Notes: generated from the sequence alone by a model not told the origin. A stretch of DNA of 64,000 bases from Incurvaria masculella (GCA_946894095.1 OX335654.1:15633687-15697686); one strand, 5' to 3'; shown: positions 23,042 through 36,000, counted from the first letter of the stretch. A program made the numbers and translations.

Positions 23042-25170
23042 TTATTCTTGATTATTTACTTCAATTTGGTTAATTTCTTCTAAATATCCGCTCATAAATT
23101 TTGCCATAATTTTCGTAGTATGTATCGCTGCCTGTTTTTGTAGAATTTCTATCTTTATATCAGCCTCTAAAGTGTCGATATAATTTTGTGCAGTTTTACT
23201 TATTATGCCAGTTGTGCCAATAACAACTGGGATAATTTTGCAAGATGTGTTCCATAGCCTTTCCACTTCTATTTTAAGTGCATGGTATTTCGATAATTTT
23301 TCTGCTTCTTTTTTCATAATGTTGTAGTCCGAAGGTACTGTTACATCGATCAGGTAGGTTTTATTTTTTGATTTATTGATGTATATCAAATCTGGTCTAT
23401 TGTTGGGTATCGCGAAATCGGTGGTTCCTGGAAGTTCCCAGATAATTTTACTCGACTCATTTTCAACAACATGGGGCTCATTACGTGGACAATGCCACCA
23501 AAATGTTGTTGCTTCAAATGTATGTTTTTTCCTCAGGCACCAGTACACATATTTAACAAGATTGTTGTGCCTTTTAACATATAGAGGTTGTACCAAAATT
23601 TTACATCCTGATATTATGTGCATTACAGTTTCGTCTCTTTCACTGCATAGGCGACATTTACCATCGACATCTCGCTTGAGTATATCCCTTTCAAATTGTT
23701 TTGTGATAATTGCCTGATCTTGTATTGCAAAAATCTGAGATTCCAATTTGGGGGTTGTCGGATTTTTTTTTAACCATGTAAACGATTTCTGATACTCTGT
23801 ATTTGTGTGTACTAGAATTTTGTTGACTATCTGACCGTGAATTGGTTTATTCTTCCACTTTTCTTTATTTGTCAGTATTTGCTTTTTAAGTATTTTATTG
23901 TTATCTTCAGTTGGTTCTAAAATGTTGAGATCAATTCTAAATTGTTCAGCTTCTCTTTTAATGCTATGGATGGCCTTTCCACTATCATGTGCATTTATTG
24001 TCTCTACAATGCAGTCAGGTTCACTTATTAAATACGCTTCCAATTTAATAGTAAGACGTTTATACAAATCTTCCATATTTAGTAGTCCTCTGCCCCCTTC
24101 GTGAACTGGGAGATACAATCGTTGCACATCAGACTTTTGTTGATGTGCTTGGTAGATATTGAGTAGTTTTCTTGTTTTAATATCGATTTTTCTTATTTCA
24201 CTGACTGACTAATATTATTAACTACAACTACTTATTGTAGTTAATAATATTAAATGTAAATAATAATACTGGAGAAGCGTAGCTGTTGATTGCTTTCATT
24301 ATGTTTCTGGCATTAAGTTTTGATTTCAAAATAGTTCTTACCCTTTTTAAGTATAATTTTGTTTTCTCTTCTTTGATTTCATTGTGATTTATTTCTCCAT
24401 TTTCACATATTCCTAAATATTTATATTTTGTTTTATCATCCAACGATACGAATTTATTTCCGTTTAGTAGTATGTGGCCTTCTCCTACAGCATAATTAGT
24501 TCTTTTTCCGCATTTTAATTCGAGTACATTGCATTTGTCTAGTCCAAATTCCATTCCAATGTTGTTGGTAAATATTTCAACAGTATCAATTAGTGTCGTC
24601 ATTTCGTATTTGCTTTTTGCATATAATTTTATATCGTCCATATACATTAAATGATTAAATAATCGCCCATTCTTTAGTTTGTATCCGGTTTTGTTGTATT
24701 TGTTTAGCATCGATGATAACGGATTGAGGCAGAGGCAAAATATGAACGGAGAAAGGGAATCCCCTTGGTAGATGCCTCGTTTTATTTTTATTGGTTTGGT
24801 TTTAATTGTACATGTTTCACTTGAAGCGGTCATATGTACTTGCCACATTTCCATGGATTTAGTTATCAGACTAATTATGTTTTCTGGGCATTTGTAAATT
24901 TTTAAGATGAATAAGATCCATTCATGTGGAACTGAATCATACGCCTTTCTGTAATCTATCCATGTCATATTTAGATTTTTTTTATTGTGTTGGGCATCTT
25001 CCAGAATGGTTTTATTTAGTATCAGTTGATCTTTGCATCCCCGAGATTGTTTTCTGCATCCTCGTTGGTGTGGTGCCATAATATTGTTTTCCATACAATG
25101 CATATACAATTCTTCATACAGGATAGATGTTAGTAATTTGTACATGGTTGGTAAGCATGCAACTGCTCCA
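23042..25170 (-). mobile_element. Non-LTR retrotransposon with C-terminal zinc knuckle and restriction-like endonuclease (R2-superclade type)
   Basis: Two minus-strand frames cover most of one polyprotein. The first (about 25170-24228) is the reverse transcriptase: LPTMYKLLTSIL, QRGCRKQSRGCKDQL, motif A WIDYRKAYDSVPH, motif B RGIYQGDSLSPFIF and YMDD, then GMEFGLDKCNVL. The second (about 24195-23042) begins KTRKLLNIYQAH, has QRLYLPVHEGGRGL, the knuckle CRLCSERDETVMHIISGC and an endonuclease block RPDLIYINK..KTYLIDVTVP, matching the PD...D restriction-like fold of R2/R4/NeSL-type elements. A frame break with a stop lies between them at 24228, exactly at a 17-bp-arm palindrome. The 5' part is missing. 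Confidence 0.85.
24211..24251. repeat. Perfect 17-bp inverted repeat at the LINE frame break
   Basis: AATATTATTAACTACAA (24211-24227) and TTGTAGTTAATAATATT (24235-24251) are exact inverse complements around a 7-base loop. The stop of the reverse transcriptase frame (24228-24230) lies in the loop. Confidence 0.9.
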
Positions 25171-25199
25171 CCTCACATTTTTAATGCCCAATAACTTCT

Positions 25200-25684
25200 C
25201 AAGATCTTGATCAATTTAATTTCTGGTTGTAGATTTGTATTGAGGAAGTTCGTGAGTCTTACCTCATGTGTTGATATTTTCCTGTTGCATGTTTTTCGAA
25301 AAAAATTTCAGAACTGTCAGTCGGTACCCGTAAAATTTTATTTTGGTGGAATCTTCTTCTAGTCGTAAAATATCTATAAAACTACACTTTCCTCTAACTA
25401 AATATCTAGTAAACTACCTAAAAACCATAAAAGATAATGTTAAAGCCTATTAATGGCAACGCCATGGCAAATATGACCAAAGCAAACATGTAACTTTTGT
25501 CACTTTATAAGGACGGCAATTTAATTTTGATTAAATTCTTAATTGCGCATAATATTACTATTTTTGCGCAAAAATCACTAAAAAGCATTTTACAAATGTT
25601 TAATTTGGGATGGTTTGTAGCTTTTGATTATATGATAAAATTGTAAAGGAGCCAAACATGAAAAAAAAATTATGCACTGATATA
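25200..25684. other. Intergenic, nothing recognised
   Basis: AT-rich sequence without a supported gene or repeat. Confidence 0.4.
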
Positions 25685-25848
25685 AGGGCTGAGTGCACGA
25701 AAGGACAAAATATCAAAATCAACGTCAACGTATGATTAAACACGTCACTTGGTAAGGACAGTATGGAAGGAATTTCATGCGGTTCACCAAAAGTGACGTG
25801 TTTGAACATTGATTAACTCAGCCGTCTCTTCGTGCAATCGGGGCTAAG
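25685..25848. mobile_element. Short MITE, copy 1
   Basis: Ends 'agggctgagtgcacgaaagg' and 'cttcgtgcaatcggggct' are partly inverted, with internal inverted 'cacgtcactt' and 'aagtgacgtg'. A close copy lies at 41126-41280. Confidence 0.65.
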
Positions 25849-26059
25849 TGAGCAATACGATTCTCGCTGCATTGCATATTCAATAAAGAAGTTACCTGCT
25901 ACCTACTTACTTCCGATTAAAAAACCTTCCAAACGGAAAACGGAACTTCAAATGCACTTCGGATTCAAAATCTGTCGGAATGTTCTATCCTATCTTTTCG
26001 CCCTGATTTTTGAGAACATCGGCCATTTCATGTGAAACGTAAACTCAGCAGTTCGATTT

Positions 26060-26475
26060 AGACATCTACCTCCCTCCTCCGTGATTCAGACGAATGCCGT
26101 ATCGACGATCGTTGAGAAGTTCATTGCTCTCTAGATACTTCATCAACTGAGAGTTATTGATGCGCTTCATCACTTTGCTAATAATAATAGTATTTGGCCG
26201 GGTCTGATCGATCCTTTTTTTAGGGACGGGCATAATTTTAGCCGATTTACCAGCTGCAGACAACCGTCCAGTGGAGTACAATAGGCGGTAAAGGCTGGTT
26301 AGGACAGGTCCTGGAGTCTGGGGCGAAGGGCTCACGCCGCACAGCTTGTATGCTCAGCGGAGAGACTTCACACCCAGGAATGGATGGCGGAATGAAGCCG
26401 CCATCAACCAGGAGCGAGTTCGCCGCTCACGGGAAGGTCGGCCTTCTCTTTGACGGAAAAAGCGAGTGATCTGTC
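26060..26475 (-). mobile_element. Degenerate Jockey-like LINE fragment (start of reverse transcriptase)
   Basis: The minus strand reads FSVKEKADL near its 5' end. After disrupted sequence comes PGPVLTSLYRLLYSTGRL, then KIMPVPKK, a damaged NYRP-like block, and LMKYLESNELLNDRRYGIRL. These correspond to the linker and first blocks of a Jockey-type polymerase. It stops before motif A. Confidence 0.75.
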
Positions 26476-26984
26476 AGGCTGATGCAATGGTGGAAATGAG
26501 GAGCGGCAGAAAGTTACTTCGACGGACTTGGCGAGGGACTGGCCCCCTACTTATCGAGCAAGCGCTATCGAGAAGGCGATTTAGCCGGTCCAAAATATTG
26601 TATGCATTGACAGATGGTTTCGATACCGACTGTCAAACGCATACGCATACACATTTTCGCATTTGTTATTACAAGTTTTTAGGAGAAGACATGTAAAGGC
26701 ACAGACAACTGGGACAGAAGGTGAAGCGTGGGTAGGTTAGGCTAAGACAGGATGACAATTAAATTCCGATTTTGAAAAATTTTACTCAAACGACTCATCG
26801 ACGGCTAGGCTTAAAACTAGCGTCATTGATTTATGCACCTAGCATTGTCAATGACATATGCTGCGCCTGGATCCGATTTATCTTAATACCGCATTAATTA
26901 GTTATTTACCTTGTTACTAGTTTGGCTCTTAGATTATTTTAGTTATTTTATTAAATTTTAGTTGTTCTAGATTTTAGTTATTTT

Positions 26985-27098
26985 AAGTTTTTGTTCTTTT
27001 ATATTATGCTTTTTTTCTCTATTGCTGTGTGTTATTTTTAAGGTTTACAAATATTGTATTTTTATGGTTAGGGTAAATAAACCTTATTGAATTTGATT
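26985..27098 (+). mobile_element. LINE-type 3' tail
   Basis: A T-rich stretch ending 'gggtaaataaacctt' and then a (ATTTC)n run at 27091-27110 looks like the 3' terminus of a plus-strand retroelement. No coding part remains. Confidence 0.3.
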
Positions 27099-27103
27099 TC
27101 ATT

Positions 27104-27330
27104 TCATTTCATTATGTACGCGCCCAGGCAGGACGCACTTCGCAAGCGAAGGAGTTGCAATGCCCGGTAGCCTCGGAACGTCCCAGCGGGCCACCAGAGG
27201 AGTAGGAACAGCCACTTACCTCCAGCAGCACCAGCTCCAGGGCGTCGGGTCCCGGGACAGCGTTCGGCGGCACAGCACTGCACAGTGACAGCTAGTAGGC
27301 GAGAGCGGGTGGCATAGGAAAAACTTCGAA
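27104..27330 (-). other. GC-rich island with a possible orphan exon
   Basis: On the minus strand, a short frame reading VPPNAVPGPDALELVLLE ends at a strong donor GAG|GTAAGTGG at about 27218. An acceptor-like 'ctgtcactgtgcag' lies upstream. No neighbouring exon was found and no family recognised, so it may be an isolated exon of an unseen minus-strand gene or chance. Confidence 0.25.
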
Positions 27331-28060
27331 TGGGAATTATTGCTTGTGAAGTGCAAACTACCCACCTACGTCTCCCATGCCATATTGGCGTGAACACATT
27401 TCATGTCTGGTGTTGTATAAAGCTTTCGTCGAGTTTGATACAAGTGTAGCGTGCACCATCTCTGGTTAGTAATAATTTTCAAATAAAAAAAAATCTATCC
27501 ATATTTCTCGCCTGATAAAGAAAGAAAATAGATATATTATAACCATAGCTGTAACACTAACCAGAGACGCTATAATACTATGGTGGTAGTATTTTACATA
27601 ATGTATTTACTTGATACACTTTAAAGGCTGGAGGTATCTATACTAATAATAAATCTGTATGGGATGTTCATGGAGTAAGTTGCTTTGTTTTCTAAGATAC
27701 TTCGTTTGTAGACTTTATGTATGATACTAATGATGATGATTTTTGTTGATGATATATGTTCCTCCATAACTCTTAAACCGATCATCCGAATTTGATGAAA
27801 CTTACTATACGTATATGTAAATACACGGGACACATGATAGGCTAAATAAAATTCAGTTCCGCTTACGTTAAGATGTAGCTGTCATACAAACCAAAATGCC
27901 CCGAGGCGGCGGCATGGGGGGGTAATCACTATCTGCCTTTATTTCTTCGTTTACTTCTTCTAAGCCATGCAACGGACTTTTTGATACGATTTTCATTAAT
28001 ATAAGGAGCGATCAACGAGCAAGGATTGCGTATGTAATTTTTAAATATTTAATACAAACC

Positions 28061-28610
28061 TTAAGGTGGCCCAACCCGGCGGGCCTAACTAATTCGCGGG
28101 CACGGTACAAAACCGTGCTGTTGCGCTCTGGGACCTTCTCTGTTTCAAAGAATAAGACAGGCTCCGTGATGAGGAAGATGCAACATATCCACAAAAAAGA
28201 CAATGTGCATAGTGTATGATTTGGTAAGATTTACGAAAATTTTAATTTCAAGACGACTTATAGCTAAAAGTAAACCACGACCGCTGTAGTCAAACATCTA
28301 ACAAAAACCAAATCGATCATAAATCTTGATTAAATAAGCTATGTCTGATGACTAATCTTTTTACGATGTTCTTACTTTATCATTGCGTAATTCCCCTCCA
28401 AAGTTATCATATAAAACGCGCGACAAATTCGAACTTTCGGACCTTATAACTTAGAAACCAAACACAATTTTACAATGCCAACGGTCATCAGACATCTAGT
28501 TCGATTAAATAAAGCTATTTTGAGCAAAATTTTGGATCTCTGACAAGAAATATGGGCGTGATCTTCTTTCCCCTTTTGTATGGGGAGATGAGCGGGATGG
28601 GCCACCTTAA
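28061..28610. mobile_element. TTAA-type MITE (piggyBac-like ends)
   Basis: TTAA at both ends encloses inverted termini GGTGGCCCAACCCGGC and GCGGGATGGGCCACC. There is no transposase. TTAA duplication is typical of piggyBac-superfamily elements. A second, end-eroded copy lies at 41380-41930 and shares nearly the whole interior. Confidence 0.8.
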
Positions 28611-28747
28611 GAGAAAAATGAAAACTATGTACTTGAAAATTGTAGGTGTTAAAAAGGCCTACAGAAAGTTCCACGATATCATGTAGAGCGATAACTTCGA
28701 ACCACTCGCCCGATTTATTTGCGTATTTTATCAACGTCTAGCAACTC

Positions 28748-28905
28748 TGGGCGCAGTCAGATTTCGGATGGGTTACCGTTTTCGATGTTGAAGGTGGCTG
28801 TGGTCTCATAAAACTTTGTAAAAGTACGGATCAGGTGGTAGGGTTAATCCCGCCTTTGTTGGTTTTGTATCAATTCTATGTAGCAGTGCCAGTGCAGTAA
28901 GGGTC
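28748..28905 (+). mobile_element. SINE-like fragment, 5S-type head
   Basis: 'tttcggatgggttaccgt' resembles the 5S-like segment seen in other copies. It is followed by 'ggtggctgtggt' and 'ggtggtagggttaatcccgcc' from the body. Orientation is opposite to most copies. Confidence 0.5.
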
Positions 28906-29514
28906 TGGCGGCACATGCTTTTAAAATTCGCTCCCAAATGTTTACAAAGCTCTAAATGGGAATATGTCGATGTTCATCATTAAAACATGCCATATCGGTT
29001 CAAACGATTTTGATTAAATTTGGTATATGGATACATAGTCCTGGACCAGCCTTTTGGTGGGTTACTTTTTATCCCGGAAATAATTCAGACCGAAATCAAT
29101 CCAACACGACATTGACCCGAGCAGAGCCGGGTACCGCAGCTAGTCAAGTTAAAAAAATATGTAAAATACTACCAGCATAGTATTATAGCGTCAAAGAAGG
29201 CTTCGTAATAATAAATGGTACAGCGCAGTTATGTCTTATGACACAAGAGGGTTTCATTGGAGAGCCTCGATTTGATTACTTTACACTTTTGAGCATAGAG
29301 AACAGGTTTAATTTATGTATTAAACTAAATAAGAGGCAAATTTATAATTTATGCAGGTTACTTGTTGCATAGTTTTGTCTGGACTGTGCATGTTAAAATT
29401 ATTACTAGTATTGTGGTGATATCAAAAGAGAAGAGTAGCGCCTACTATATTTTTTGAACAGAATTCCCGAGTGAAATTATTCCAAGATTTTTTTAAAACA
29501 TTTCTTCATAAATA

Positions 29515-29885
29515 CTTTATTATGTAACTGGACACGGATAGCTAATACCAACTGTAATTATATTAGCCTAACACACCACTTAACTAGGTGCCATGCCAGG
29601 ACCATACTTATACTGATAGGCTACATTGAACTGAATTGAAAACATGGACAATTTTCTGCACCGCTTCAAGCATCGTACATTCAATGCAATGGTATCAACC
29701 CGGGCGGGATTAACCCTAAAACCTAGTAGGTAAGGAAGGGGACCTACAGTTTTATGTGAAATCCGAACCACGGCCAGCCTCAACGTTTGAACACGGTCAC
29801 CCATTTAGAACCCAACATCGCTCAGAGTTGCTTCACCAAGCTAATCGAACGCAAATCTACGCTCCAATGGGCTTCCGAGGCCGAG
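29515..29885 (-). mobile_element. SINE with diverged 5S-rRNA-like head
   Basis: The body is clear ('gatagctaatacc', 'aaaacatggacaattttc', 'caacccgggcgggattaacc'). The reverse complement of the right part reads 'gaagcaactctgagcgatgt' then 'tgggttctaaatgggtgacc', a more decayed form of the 5S-like head at 22680-22820. Confidence 0.65.
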
Positions 29886-30025
29886 TTATATTAGCGTTCA
29901 TCTGCTTCCTTAGTCGATAGCCACAGATGAACTGGTAACCCCGTTCAGATACCGCTATTACACATCTTGCAGTCACAATATCATCTCAAGAAACGATTGA
30001 AAACAAACGCATATTACAAGAATTA

Positions 30026-30031
30026 TTTATT
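30026..30031 (-). terminator. Poly(A) signal for Bub3
   Basis: AATAAA on the minus strand lies 68 bases downstream of the Bub3 stop codon. Confidence 0.6.
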
Positions 30032-30098
30032 AGATTCATAAAATCCACTCATTACAACTTAAACTAAGCACACATTCACCGAATGTCTCATGAAACGT

Positions 30099-33000
30099 CT
30101 ATTTCGGTTTTGTTTCCTGGTCCGTCACGTATCGTATATAGATAGTGTCCTCCGGCTTCGGATCTTCCTCCTGACTGTCGTCTATCTGTGAACACGCGAT
30201 GGCGAGCGTGGACCCGTCGTGGGAAAAGTTTAGTGAGGAGATGGCGGTATTATATCGATGGAACTGACAGAGCCTTTTCTTGTTAAACCCATCCCATATG
30301 TTGACGTAGCCATCCGAACCTCCCGTCGCGAAAGTGTTGTAGACAGAATGGAAGCTGATCGCGTTGACCGGATAGATCTTCTCGATTCCTGCCGGTAAAC
30401 ATTTTACAGTTAAACCCTTATCAAAAACAGCAAATTTTTGGGACTTAGAGTATCTGGGAATAGTGCAGTTGAGATGCACAAACTGGTACGGGAAATTGTT
30501 AGGGTTCCGTACCCAAAGGGTGCCAACGGAACCCTATTACTGAGCCTCCGCTGTCCGTCCGTCCGTCCGTCCGTCCGTCTCTCCATCCGTCTGTCACAGG
30601 GCTGTATCTAATGAACCGTAATAGATAGGCAGCTGAAATTTTCACAGAGTCTGCATTAATTTTGCCGCTATAACAAATATATAAAATTTAAAAATAATAA
30701 AAATTCAAGGGGGCCCCCATACAAAAACGTGATTTTTTTTGTGTTAAATCATGGTACGCCGGTTTGACCGGTTTTTAAGATGTCAGATGCGACCGGGCCT
30801 GACTATTAACTGTTAGAGCAGTTTTTTTTATTTTACAAAGTCCTGCATGTACGAAGCCTATGCGTGTTGTAGTAACATTGGCTCGAGTTACTGTATCCCT
30901 TGTATTGCCTGCTGGCTCTCGCTGCCGAGGCTCTACTTATACCCCTGCAGCTTTACCTAAAATCTTCCATCGGGTTCTGATTCATTTTAGAGCCGTCGAC
31001 TGGAAGTAGCTTCCCGTGCAATAAATGAAAACATTTTTGGGCTTAACAGAGTGCCGTGAAACAGTGGCAAATTCTTTTGCAAACTCAGACTAAGTGGTCG
31101 TTGAAAACATTTCGAGCGAAGTTTCTTCGCCAGTTTTTCTTCCCTTTGTCTGTTGAACTGGAAAATGATAAAACAATTTCGACCCGCAGACAAATGATTT
31201 TTTTGCTGCGGTATTTTCAGTTTCAACATTCTGCCATAGATGACACGGAGGTGCTAGAATCAAAGAAAGGTGTAGGCAGAAAAAGCAAATTTACAAAGTG
31301 GAAGCATTACTACCTATCTATACTACCCTAACGCATTGGACACTTCAGGCCAATTACAAAAAATGTAGACGTACCCGCTTCCTTGATCCGGTGGCACTTG
31401 AACGCGTACTTCTTCTTTTGCACCTCCGGATTGCTGTCGAGGTACTCGACGGCGACGCGCCCCTCGATGGAGCTCAGCACGTAGCCCTGCCGGTTGGGGA
31501 ACACGCGCACGCATCGCGTCTGGTACTTGAGCGAGGACTCGCGCCGCTGGTTCACGTGGCCCATGTTGCGCACGTCCCACACGAAGATTTTACGTCCGGA
31601 CGTGCCCACGACGAACTTCTCGCCAACGATGCTCATCGTATACACCTGCAGAAGAGATATAATAATTCACGAGTGATTACAGCGGAAAGAGAAGGCTATT
31701 TATTTCCAGCGTGGTAAAAATAAGTAGATGTGCAGTGTTTTCTAACTCTAGAACAACACAACCAGCAATTCATAGTTTCTATAGGTTACCCGTACCCCAT
31801 AGGTTACTCGTACATGGGCAACTAAAATTACTCTTTTTTCGACGTCACGACAACATCCAGCAATCTCCGGCAACCTGGTCAATAGGCAATCGACGATTAA
31901 TTGTCCATGATTGGACTGAAATATAAGTGCCATAGTTACTTAGTTCTAGCCTACCTACTACTTTTTTGTTTATTTATTAATTTTATATTAGACAGGCAGC
32001 CTTGGCTGATGTGTCTAAATCGAGTACATAGTTCATTGATGGTCACTCAGTTACTTATTTTAAAAATGTATTTATTTAGATAGGCGTCCAAACTTTACCA
32101 AACTTACCTGAAATTGTCATTTCACGACATGCATTTTAGTCATTAATTAGTCAAAATTATTATTGTCTATGACAAATTACTTCGTTAGACTACCAGGCAT
32201 TTAATCCAAAATAAAATTCCTGGTCTCCTCACCCTCTCGTTTCCCTGGTTGTAAGTGCCGACGCAGTTAGGCACGCGGCTGTCCCACACCTTGACGGTGC
32301 CGTCCCAGCTTCCCGTGAGCACGGCGTTGATCTCCGCCGCAAACTCCACGCACCGCACGGCCCCCTTGTGCTCGCCGAGAGTCGTCTCGGCGAGTGCGTT
32401 CAGGTCGTACATCTTGAGCTGGTTGTCGAGGCCACCACTGTACGCGTGGACTGCATCCTGCAAGGTGGATAGTTTTGTTTTGCTTTGCGGATTTATTTAG
32501 TATTTTTTTGCTTTTTTTATGTATTTATCAAGTCGATTTTTAACCCATTACCAACGGCTGGCAACTATAGATGCCATGACCATTGCGCTACCTGAATACG
32601 GATGGCATCAATAGTTGTCCATTTTGGCGTTCCCTTCTAACGGCTATTTCTTTTTTTCTGTGCGGCCGATTGTTGTTTCACCGACTGTATTGTAAAGCTA
32701 AGAGAGTCTGCTATCCGACAAAAAATATTCCAAGTGGCCATCTGGATGGCAGCACATGTAAAAGGTCGGTGAAGTGGCGAGAATATACGAGGGCACCCAT
32801 TGTTGCCATCCGTCCTGCACAGTCGGCTTGACGAAATTCCGCGCGTGTGACGTCACAGCAGCCCCGGCGCTACATAGAGACGTACACTAGTTATTGTTCA
32901 GTGTTTTGTCGATAGTATTAGAGATTACTGATCTTTTTTGGAAGTTCGTTTGATTTTTACTCTAAAATTTTCGAACGATTTTTCTACCATGGCAATTATT

Positions 33001-36000
33001 TCCGGTACCAGTTTTTGTTATGCAAATGCTAATTTTTTTCTAAATTATCGATAAAAATGTGATTACTGTTTTATATTCCACTGAGTCCTAGGCTTTACAT
33101 TCTATAACAGCAACTGTTTCTGGTGTGAATACATTTATGAAAATTGTGTATTAGTTTAGTTAGTACAGTTTGTTCTAAAACATTCTATATATTTTTTTAA
33201 GATAAAAGATTTTCTTGGTCTTATTGTTTGCAAAACTTCTTTTACGTGATTGTATTTTCTGTGTTGATTAATCGATATGTTTCATCGATCAATTCACTGC
33301 ATAGTTCGGGGGCGTCTGCGCACGTGAACAGTGACTCATAGACCGGGAATGCGGCGTAAGGGATGCTCGACGCATTCTTGGAATTGTTTCTTCTTTTTTT
33401 GTCGTTTTCTTTGTGTTCTCGTCATAAAATGTGCCAATGAGTTAAAAAAAGGCCGTTAAATATTATTGGACATTTGTAGTAATTTAGAGTTTGGAGATCT
33501 TACTCTTAGTTCATGTGTAAATCTATATTATTTACGAAGTGACGTGAACCTATTTTTCCTTCATTATAATATATTTTTGATCTCCGCCGCAAACTCCACG
33601 CACCGCACGGCCCCCTTGTGCTCGCCGAGAGTCGTCTCGGCGAGTGCGTTCAGGTCGTACATCTTGAGCTGGTTGTCGAGGCCACCACTGTACGCGTGGA
33701 CTGCATCCTGCAAGGTGGATAGTTTTGTTTTGCTTTGCGGATTTATTTAGTATTTTTTTGCTTTTTTTATGTATTTATCAAGTCGATTTTTAACCCATTA
33801 CCAACGGCTGGCAACTATAGATGCCATGACCATTGCGCTACCTGAATACGGATGGCATCAATAGTTGTCCATTTTGGCGTTCCCTTCTAACGGCTATTTC
33901 TTTTTTTCTGTGCGGCCGATTGTTGTTTCACCGACTGTATTGTAAAGCTAAGAGAGTCTGCTATCCGACAAAAAATATTCCAAGTGGCCATCTGGATGGC
34001 AGCACATGTAAAAGGTCGGTGAAGTGGCGAGAATATACGAGGGCACCCATTGTTGCCATCCGTCCTGCACAGTCGGCTTGACGAAATTCCGCGCGTGTGA
34101 CGTCACAGCAGCCCCGGCGCTACATAGAGACGTACACTAGTTATTGTTCAGTGTTTTGTCGATAGTATTAGAGATTACTGATCTTTTTTGGAAGTTCGTT
34201 TGATTTTTACTCTAAAATTTTCGAACGATTTTTCTACCATGGCAATTATTTCCGGTACCAGTTTTTGTTATGCAAATGCTAATTTTTTTCTAAATTATCG
34301 ATAAAAATGTGATTACTGTTTTATATTCCACTGAGTCCTAGGCTTTACATTCTATAACAGCAACTGTTTCTGGTGTGAATACATTTATGAAAATTGTGTA
34401 TTAGTTTAGTTAGTACAGTTTGTTCTAAAACATTCTATATATTTTTTTAAGATAAAAGATTTTCTTGGTCTTATTGTTTGCAAAACTTCTTTTACGTGAT
34501 TGTATTTTCTGTGTTGATTAATCGATATGTTTCATCGATCAATTCACTGCATAGTTCGGGGGCGTCTGCGCACGTGAACAGTGACTCATAGACCGGGAAT
34601 GCGGCGTAAGGGATGCTCGACGCATTCTTGGAATTGTTTCTTCTTTTTTTGTCGTTTTCTTTGTGTTCTCGTCATAAAATGTGCCAATGAGTTAAAAAAA
34701 GGCCGTTAAATATTATTGGACATTTGTAGTAATTTAGAGTTTGGAGATCTTACTCTTAGTTCATGTGTAAATCTATATTATTTACGAAGTGACGTGAACC
34801 TATTTTTCCTTCATTATAATATATTTTTGATCTCCGCCGCAAACTCCACGCACCGCACGGCCCCCTTGTGCTCGCCGAGAGTCGTCTCGGCGAGTGCGTT
34901 CAGGTCGTACATCTTGAGCTGGTTGTCGAGGCCACCACTGTACGCGTGGACTGCATCCTGCAAGGTGGATAGTTTTGTTTTGCTTTGCGGATTTATTTAG
35001 TATTTTTTTGCTTTTTTTATGTATTTATCAAGTCGATTTTTAACCCATTACCAACGGCTGGCAACTATAGATGCCATGACCATTGCGCTACCTGAATACG
35101 GATGGCATCAATAGTTGTCCATTTTGGCGTTCCCTTCTAACGGCTATTTCTTTTTTTCTGTGCGGCCGATTGTTGTTTCACCGACTGTATTGTAAAGCTA
35201 AGAGAGTCTGCTATCCGACAAAAAATATTCCAAGTGGCCATCTGGATGGCAGCACATGTAAAAGGTCGGTGAAGTGGCGAGAATATACGAGGGCACCCAT
35301 TGTTGCCATCCGTCCTGCACAGTCGGCTTGACGAAATTCCGCGCGTGTGACGTCACAGCAGCCCCGGCGCTACATAGAGACGTACACTAGTTATTGTTCA
35401 GTGTTTTGTCGATAGTATTAGAGATTACTGATCTTTTTTGGAAGTTCGTTTGATTTTTACTCTAAAATTTTCGAACGATTTTTCTACCATGGCAATTATT
35501 TCCGGTACCAGTTTTTGTTATGCAAATGCTAATTTTTTTCTAAATTATCGATAAAAATGTGATTACTGTTTTATATTCCACTGAGTCCTAGGCTTTACAT
35601 TCTATAACAGCAACTGTTTCTGGTGTGAATACATTTATGAAAATTGTGTATTAGTTTAGTTAGTACAGTTTGTTCTAAAACATTCTATATATTTTTTTAA
35701 GATAAAAGATTTTCTTGGTCTTATTGTTTGCAAAACTTCTTTTACGTGATTGTATTTTCTGTGTTGATTAATCGATATGTTTCATCGATCAATTCACTGC
35801 ATAGTTCGGGGGCGTCTGCGCACGTGAACAGTGACTCATAGACCGGGAATGCGGCGTAAGGGATGCTCGACGCATTCTTGGAATTGTTTCTTCTTTTTTT
35901 GTCGTTTTCTTTGTGTTCTCGTCATAAAATGTGCCAATGAGTTAAAAAAAGGCCGTTAAATATTATTGGACATTTGTAGTAATTTAGAGTTTGGAGATCT

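Larger units (their letters stand above)
27637..29143 (+). mobile_element. Helitron-like non-autonomous element with nested insertions
   Basis: The left end is TCTATACTAATAATAAATCT after an A, as in lepidopteran Helitrons. The right end is a small hairpin (cccgagcagagccggg) followed by CTAG and then T. Insertion between A and T fits Helitrons. No Rep/helicase coding is present. Inside are a 550-bp TTAA-type MITE (28061-28610) and SINE-like sequence (28748-28905). Related 3' ends are at 39489-39492, 57393-57396 and, reversed, 40371-40374. Confidence 0.7.

Noticed and set aside
31056..31331. A plus-strand ORF in Bub3 intron 3
   Set aside because: It starts at a non-ATG codon and shares a short stretch with 42244-42290, so it is more likely repeat sequence than a gene.
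32583..35331. Three identical 82-codon plus-strand ORFs spaced 1,250 bases apart
   Set aside because: They are copies of intronic sequence in the tandem triplication, on the strand opposite to Bub3, with no protein family recognised.
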